Assembly: GCF_041435355.1 (NCBI RefSeq)
Contig: NZ_CP108442.1
Location: 310,001-374,000, forward strand
Direction of reading: 5' to 3'
DNA: 64,000 bases
DNA from: Streptomyces sp. NBC_01276
GTDB taxonomy: Bacteria > Actinomycetota > Actinomycetes > Streptomycetales > Streptomycetaceae
Below the pieces are notes generated by a model. It saw only the letters and a list, made by a program, of their open reading frames with translations, had not been told where the DNA came from and did no database searches. A program made the position numbers and the translations under genes. Shown in pieces: positions 59,691-64,000 of this stretch; the stretch's first letter is position 1, and the number at the start of each line of letters is the position of its first letter.

Positions 59691-61406
59691 TCAGTCCTTC
59701 GCGGCGAAGACCTCTTCGCCGTCGAGGTAGGTGCGGCGCACCCGGGTCCCGGCGATCTCGCCGGGGGGCAGCTCGAAGGGGTTGCGGTCGAGCACGACGA
59801 GGTCGGCGTACTTGCCCTCCTCGACGGTGCCGGTGACCGTGTCGAGGTGGTTCGCCCAGGCGCTGCCGGCGGTGTAGGCGGTGAGGGCCTGGGCGAGGGT
59901 GAGGGCCTGCTCCGGGAAGAAGGGCGCGACCGGCTCGCGGCGGCCGTGGGGGCCGTCGGCTCCGTCGGGGGTTCCGGCGGCCTCGTCGGGGACGGTCCGG
60001 TTGACGGCGACGTGGATGCCCCAGAGCGGGTTGGGGCTGCTCACCGACCAGTCGCTGCCGGCGACCAGGCGGGTTCCGGCGCGCAGGAGGTCTCCGAACG
60101 GGTACTGGAGGGCGGCGCGTTCGGGGCCCAGGAAGGGGATCGTCAGCTCGTCCATCTGCGGTTCGTGGGCGGCCCACAGCGCCTGGATGTTGGCGGCCGC
60201 CCCCACCCGGGCGAAGCGGGCGATGTCGTCGGGGTGGACGACCTGGAGGTGGGCGAGGTGGTGGCGGTTGTCGTTGGCGCCGTTGGCCGCGCGGGCGGCT
60301 TCCAGGGCGTCGAGGACCTCCCGGACCGCGCGGTCCCCGAGCGCGTGGAAGTGGAGCTGGAAGCCCGAGCGGTCGAGGAGCCGTACGGCTTCGGTGAGGA
60401 GCTCGGGATCGATGAAGCTGAGGCCGGAGTTCCCGGTGGCGCAGCCGCAGCCGTCGAGGTAGGGCTCCAGCATGCCGGCCGTGAAGTTCTCGGCGATGCC
60501 GTCCTGCATGATCTTGACGCTGGTGGCGTTGAAGCGGCCCACCCGTCCGGTGCGGCGGCGCTCCTCGATCTCGGGTATCTGTTCCAGCCCGCGCTCGCGG
60601 TCCCACCACAGGGCGCCGACCACCCGGGCCCGCAGCGACCCCTCGCGGGCGGCGCGCAGGTAGACGTCGTAGTTGTCGGGGTTGCCGGGGAAGGCGCCGA
60701 TCATGGCGTCCTGCCAGCTGGTCACTCCCAGGGAGAAGAGGTGCTCCTGGGCGGCGAGGAGGCCGGCGTGGGCCTCGTCGGCGGTGGCGATCGGCACGTG
60801 GCGGGCGACCAGCTCCACGGCCCCCTCCTGGAGGGTGCCGGCCGGGTACCCGTCCGGTTCCCGCTCGATCCGGCCGTCCACGGGGTCGGGGGTGGCGGCG
60901 TCGACGCCCGCGAGGCGCAGGGCGGGGGTGTTGACCCAGGCGCCGTGTCCGTCGCGGTTGCCGAGCAGGACGGGCCGGTCGGGCACCACGGCGTCGAGCA
61001 TGGCCCGGGTGGGGGTGCCACCGGGGAAGACGTCCATCGACCAGCCGCCGCCGCGGATCCACGGGGCCTCGGGGTGCGCGGCGGCGTACGCGGCCACCAC
61101 GGCCAGGTAGCCGTCGATGGAGTGCTCCCCGCTCAGGTCGCAGCCGAGCATCTGGACGCCGGCCACGACCGGGTGGACGTGGGCGTCCTGGAATCCGGGG
61201 AGGAGCAGCCCGCCCGCGAGGTCCACCACCTCGGTGCCCGCGTCGGCGAGCGAGCGCACGGCGCTCTCGTCGGCGACGGCGAGGATCCGGCCCGCGCCGA
61301 CGGCCACGGCCGCGTCGACCGGTGTCCCGTGGGTCCCCGTGAACACCTGTCCTCCCACGAAGACGGTGTCCGCCCGCTGCCTGCTGCGCTGCCTGTTCCG
61401 GTCCAT
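59691..61406 (-). CDS. YtcJ-like amidohydrolase (amidohydrolase 3 family)
   Basis: A 571-residue metal-dependent hydrolase. The metal site has HVHPV after LLLPGFQDA, a lysine region VKIMQDGIAENFTAG, HFHALGDRAV, HLQVVHPDD and the catalytic Asp in VAGSDWSVSSPNP. The family is seen in formamide, hydantoin-like and N-acyl breakdown; the substrate is unknown. No signal peptide, so it acts in the cytoplasm. ATG at 61406 with GGAGGA upstream. Its position before the peptide importer suggests that the importer delivers its substrate, under the divergent TetR regulator. Confidence 0.88.
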   Translation of the reverse strand: MDRNRQRSRQRADTVFVGGQVFTGTHGTPVDAAVAVGAGRILAVADESAVRSLADAGTEVVDLAGGLLLPGFQDAHVHPVVAGVQMLGCDLSGEHSIDGYLAVVAAYAAAHPEAPWIRGGGWSMDVFPGGTPTRAMLDAVVPDRPVLLGNRDGHGAWVNTPALRLAGVDAATPDPVDGRIEREPDGYPAGTLQEGAVELVARHVPIATADEAHAGLLAAQEHLFSLGVTSWQDAMIGAFPGNPDNYDVYLRAAREGSLRARVVGALWWDRERGLEQIPEIEERRRTGRVGRFNATSVKIMQDGIAENFTAGMLEPYLDGCGCATGNSGLSFIDPELLTEAVRLLDRSGFQLHFHALGDRAVREVLDALEAARAANGANDNRHHLAHLQVVHPDDIARFARVGAAANIQALWAAHEPQMDELTIPFLGPERAALQYPFGDLLRAGTRLVAGSDWSVSSPNPLWGIHVAVNRTVPDEAAGTPDGADGPHGRREPVAPFFPEQALTLAQALTAYTAGSAWANHLDTVTGTVEEGKYADLVVLDRNPFELPPGEIAGTRVRRTYLDGEEVFAAKD

Positions 61407-61472
61407 CGACGCTTCCTCCGGCTCGGCGGGCCGGGCCCGCACGGCGTGTTCGTTGAGGAGGAGTGAACGGGA

Positions 61473-61501
61473 GCGCAACAGTGTTGTCAACGGTGTTGCG
61501 C
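61473..61501. promoter_or_regulatory. 29-bp palindromic TetR operator with overlapping promoter
   Basis: GCGCAACA and TGTTGCGC form 8-bp outer arms around an inner GTTG-T-CAAC dyad, all centred on the same point. TTGCGC (61496-61501) and TACACT (61521-61526) may be the -35 and -10 of the rightward tetR gene with 19-base spacing, so binding would repress it. The site also lies 67 bases from the amidohydrolase start. Confidence 0.7.
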
Positions 61502-61535
61502 TGCCTCTGTTCCGCATCGTTACACTGACCGCACC

Positions 61536-62231
61536 ATGCCGAAGTCATCCGAGACACCCACCCGGTCCAAGCGCGCCGGAAGCCAGCTCACGCCCGACGC
61601 CATCATCGAAGCGAGCCTGCGCATCGCGGCGCGGGGCAGCGAGGACGCCTTCACCGTGCGCCGTCTCGGCGAGGAGCTCGGCGCCGACCCGACGGCGGTC
61701 TACCGGCACTTCCGCGACAAGGACGACCTGCTGCTGTCGGTGGCGGACCGCACCCTGGGCGAGGTCCTCGACCGCATCCCCGGGGGCCTCGACTGGAAGG
61801 ACCGGCTGCGGGCCCTGGCCGCCGGCTCCCTGGAGGTCGCCCTCAAGTACCCGGTGGTCGGCTCGACCATGGCCAGCCGGACCACCCGCAGGCCCAACGA
61901 GTTCCGGGTGGTGGAACTGATCCTCGGCGCCGTCACGGAGGCCGGGCTCGAAGGCGCCGAGGCGGCCGTGCACTACCGGATGGTCGGCGACTCCCTGCTG
62001 GCCTACGTCGGCCAGCGCGCCGCCTACCTGCTCTTCGACCCGGACGTCCGCGCGGCCGACGAGTCCTCCTGGAGCCGGGAGTACCGGCTGGTCGACCCCG
62101 CGGGCTTCCCCCACATCACCCGGCTGAGCACCGAGCTCGCCGAGGTGACGGAGGAGCAGATCTTCGAGGTCAGGGTCGAGGCCCTGATCACCGCGATCGA
62201 GAGGCGGGTACGGACCCTGCGGGGAGCCTGA
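61536..62231 (+). CDS. TetR-family regulator of the amidohydrolase/importer operon
   Basis: A 231-residue TetR protein. HTH at about 20-65 (LTPDAIIEASLRIAARGSEDAFTVRRLGEELGADPTAVYRHFRDKDDLLLSVADR) and a C-terminal TetR_C domain of the tetracycline-repressor type. It is divergent from the amidohydrolase gene across a 29-bp palindrome, so it probably represses both itself and the amidohydrolase/peptide-importer genes until an inducer is present. The start has no strong ribosome site and a short 5' leader. Confidence 0.92.
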   Translation: MPKSSETPTRSKRAGSQLTPDAIIEASLRIAARGSEDAFTVRRLGEELGADPTAVYRHFRDKDDLLLSVADRTLGEVLDRIPGGLDWKDRLRALAAGSLEVALKYPVVGSTMASRTTRRPNEFRVVELILGAVTEAGLEGAEAAVHYRMVGDSLLAYVGQRAAYLLFDPDVRAADESSWSREYRLVDPAGFPHITRLSTELAEVTEEQIFEVRVEALITAIERRVRTLRGA

Positions 62232-62235
62232 GCCC

Positions 62236-62266
62236 CCTGCCGCCCCGGCTCGGCCGGGGCGGCAGG
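62236..62266. terminator. Bidirectional terminator between tetR and the monooxygenase
   Basis: CCTGCCGCCCCGGC and GCCGGGGCGGCAGG form a perfect 14-bp stem with a 3-base loop, five bases after the tetR stop and close to the convergent stop. Confidence 0.7.
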
Positions 62267-62273
62267 AGTGGTC

Positions 62274-63497
62274 TTACGAGAGCCCGCGCCGGCCGGCCTC
62301 CCGCCGGATGCGGGCTTCGGGCACCGGGACGGCCGGGAAGGTCAGGGCCTCCTCGTTCCGGCGCGCCAGTTCCTCGTGCGGCGTGAGGCGGAAGTAGTCG
62401 TCGCGGACCCGGCGGTGTTCGGGCGTGTCGGCCTGTTCGAGGTCGCTCATCGCCCGGGAGGCGGCGACCATGGCCCGGGTCCGGTCGCGGCGGCGGTCCT
62501 CGTAGGTCCGCAGGGCGAGCGGCAGGTCCTCGCGGGCCTCCGGCCCGGCCAGGGTGTGGGCCAGGACCACGGCGTCCTCGATCGCCATGGCCGACCCCTG
62601 CCCGAGGGTGGTCAGCATGGGGTGCGCCGCGTCACCGAGGAGGGTGACGGGGCCCTCTCCCCACCGTTCCAGGAACGGACGGTCGTGGGAGGGCGTGGCG
62701 AGGATGCCCTCGGCGGGCGTGGCCCCGATCACCGACCGCACCTCGTCGGCCCACCCCTCGAAGGCCCGCAGGACGTCCTCCTTGGTGCCGTCCCAGGCCT
62801 TCGAGCGGGCTTCGGGCATGTTCCGGGTGCCCCACCAGTAGGAGCGCCCGTGGCCGATGTCGATGAGACCGAAGCGCTGTCCGCTGCCCCAGTAGTGGCG
62901 CACGGCGCCCGGGGCGAGCCCGGGGTGGCGGAAGGGGACGATGCCGAGCCAGCAGACGTAGCCGCTGTCCTGCGAGGTCTCCGGTCCGACGAGCCCGCCG
63001 CGTACGGCCGAGTTGAACCCGTCGGCACCGATGAGGAGGTCCCCGCGCGCCGAACTCCCGTCGGCGAAGCGGACGACGACGCCCGAGTCGTCGCTCTCGA
63101 AGCCGGTCGCGGTGGCGCCCAGGTGGACGGGGCAGTCCCCGGCCGCCTCCAGCAGGGCCTTCTGGAGGTCCGAGCGGCTCAGGCAGACGCTGGGCGCGCC
63201 GACCTTCTCGCAGACCTCCTTGAAGGGCAGGTCCCTGATGAGACGGCCGCTGTGGTCCACGACGGTGAAGGACTCGACGACCCGGCCGCGTTCCTCCAGG
63301 CCCAGGTCGATGCCGAGCGTGGCGAGGGCGCTGATGGCGTTGCTCATGACCGACAGGCCGGAACCGGCGGCACGCAGTTCGGTGGCCCGTTCGTACACCT
63401 CCACGTCGATCCCGACCCGGCGCAGTGTGACCGCGCAGGCCAGCCCGCCGATGCCGGCTCCGATGACGATGGCCTTCACGGGGCGATTCGTCGGCAT
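62274..63497 (-). CDS. FAD-dependent monooxygenase (PHBH-fold hydroxylase)
   Basis: A 407-residue flavoprotein hydroxylase. FAD motifs: AIVIGAGIGGLACAVTLRRVG near the start (GxGxxG) and VTLLGDAAHPMLTTLGQGSAMAIEDAVVLAH around residue 290, plus GDLLIGADGFNSAVR. It would use NAD(P)H and O2 to hydroxylate an aromatic or polyene substrate. Its start is four bases after the stop of a thioesterase-domain gene, so it probably tailors the product of the megasynthase at the window edge. ATG at 63497 with GAGGAG 11 bases upstream. Confidence 0.9.
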   Translation of the reverse strand: MPTNRPVKAIVIGAGIGGLACAVTLRRVGIDVEVYERATELRAAGSGLSVMSNAISALATLGIDLGLEERGRVVESFTVVDHSGRLIRDLPFKEVCEKVGAPSVCLSRSDLQKALLEAAGDCPVHLGATATGFESDDSGVVVRFADGSSARGDLLIGADGFNSAVRGGLVGPETSQDSGYVCWLGIVPFRHPGLAPGAVRHYWGSGQRFGLIDIGHGRSYWWGTRNMPEARSKAWDGTKEDVLRAFEGWADEVRSVIGATPAEGILATPSHDRPFLERWGEGPVTLLGDAAHPMLTTLGQGSAMAIEDAVVLAHTLAGPEAREDLPLALRTYEDRRRDRTRAMVAASRAMSDLEQADTPEHRRVRDDYFRLTPHEELARRNEEALTFPAVPVPEARIRREAGRRGLS

Positions 63498-63501
63498 GTC
63501 G

Positions 63502-64000
63502 TCAGTTCTCCTCGTGGGTTCCGGGGGTTCCGGTGGTTTCGGGGGTTCCGGACCTGATCAGGTCCGCGACCGTCCTCGCCGTGTGCTCCACGTACGGTTC
63601 CTCCATGATCGTGAGATGGTCGCCGGGCACGGCGATGATCCGGAGCCTGCCGCCGGCCATGTCCCGCCAGCCGTTGGACTCGTCCTCGTGGCGGCTTCCG
63701 GCCGCGCCGTGCATCGCGGCGAGGACGTCGGGCAGGGGTTCCATGGCGCGGATCAGGGTGAGCCCCCGGTACCCGCCCTCGGGGCGGTACTCCAGCGCCG
63801 CCCGCCAGTTCGCCCGGTAGACGGCGAAGAGCCGGCGTATGACGGCTCCCGAACTGCCGGCCGGCAGGACGCCCTCGTCGGCCGCGAGGCGGGCGATGAA
63901 GTCGAACTTCTCCTCCAGGCCCTCCAGTTCGTCGGGTATGACCTCCATCGGCGAGTCCCCGCCGCGCTTCAGCCAGAGCAGTTCCCAGAAGAACCACCCC
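63502..64000 (-). CDS. 3' end of a gene ending in a thioesterase domain (truncated by window edge)
   Basis: About 165 residues are visible and the frame stays open to the window end, beginning inside GWFFWELLWLKRGGDSPMEV. The sequence fits the C-terminal part of a type I thioesterase of an NRPS or PKS: the lid-like stretch AVYRANWRAALEYRPE, then GGYRGLTLIRAMEPL and the catalytic His in VPGDHLTIMEEPYVEHTARTVADL. The nucleophile Ser lies outside. The ATG at 63948 is probably internal, not the start. The last 12 residues contain GT/PETTGTPGT repeats from tandem GGTTCCGG DNA. Whether the rest is a megasynthase or a free thioesterase cannot be seen. Confidence 0.7.
   Translation of the reverse strand, partial: GWFFWELLWLKRGGDSPMEVIPDELEGLEEKFDFIARLAADEGVLPAGSSGAVIRRLFAVYRANWRAALEYRPEGGYRGLTLIRAMEPLPDVLAAMHGAAGSRHEDESNGWRDMAGGRLRIIAVPGDHLTIMEEPYVEHTARTVADLIRSGTPETTGTPGTHEEN

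Noticed and set aside
63502..63948. A complete small gene starting at ATG 63948
   Set aside because: The frame stays open to the window edge and the protein lacks the N-terminal half of a thioesterase, so it is the end of a longer gene.
1..64000. Mobile elements, attachment sites, tRNA genes and CRISPR arrays
   Set aside because: No transposase or integrase motif, no cloverleaf pattern and no regularly spaced repeat array was seen; a tRNAscan-SE and ISfinder run would settle this.

Overview
The base composition (about 70-75% G+C, third positions almost all G or C), frequent GTG starts, ATGA/GTGA stop-start overlaps, Tat-type signals, a SARP regulator and rare TTA codons point to an actinobacterial chromosome, most likely Streptomyces. 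No tRNA, rRNA, CRISPR array or insertion sequence was seen. All functional calls come from reading the sequence and from memory of families; no search was run.

1-31 kb is mixed accessory and housekeeping content: an ArsR-type regulator, a degenerate response-regulator receiver, a secreted GH20 hexosaminidase with discoidin and ricin domains, hydrolases, a zinc CDF pump, an MFS pump with a divergent XRE regulator, an O-methyltransferase, a YbaK editing protein, a nitrobindin-like protein, two SlpD/E-type exopeptidases, an SDR/TetR pair sharing a 20-bp site, a CBS protein, a propeller-amidohydrolase fusion, a multicopper oxidase and a GH15-like enzyme. At 26.4-30.5 kb three genes with 4-bp overlaps (L,D-transpeptidase, MHS-type transporter, AnmK kinase) look like a cell-wall remodelling and recycling operon. 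A YciO-type gene closes this part.

The main find is a RiPP cluster at about 31.8-48.9 kb. A SARP-NB-ARC activator carrying two TTA codons is followed by a rightward run of nine genes: F protein (ThiF-like), YcaO cyclodehydratase 1, SagB-type azoline dehydrogenase, LanB glutamylation protein, LanB elimination protein, PqqD-like/M50 membrane protease, ABC-2 ATPase and permease, and a second complete YcaO cyclodehydratase. Convergent to them, behind a perfect 18-bp-stem terminator, is a 57-residue precursor peptide whose last 21 residues are all Ser, Thr or Cys except a final Ala. The enzymes predict a linear peptide packed with thiazoles, (methyl)oxazoles and dehydroamino acids. No pyridine synthase is visible, so a goadsporin-like linear product is more likely than a thiopeptide macrocycle. 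Upstream of the precursor are heptamers in 11-bp phase, candidate SARP boxes, and a 23-codon ORF with a strong ribosome binding site.

49-54 kb holds an M20 amidohydrolase divergent from the precursor, a cyanate operon (cynS, carbonic anhydrase, divergent LysR), a MerR regulator and two small conserved proteins. 54-62 kb holds a complete Opp/Dpp-type ABC importer with a YtcJ-like amidohydrolase and a divergent TetR with a 29-bp palindromic operator. The window ends in an FAD monooxygenase coupled to the 3' end of a thioesterase-domain gene, probably the edge of an NRPS/PKS locus.
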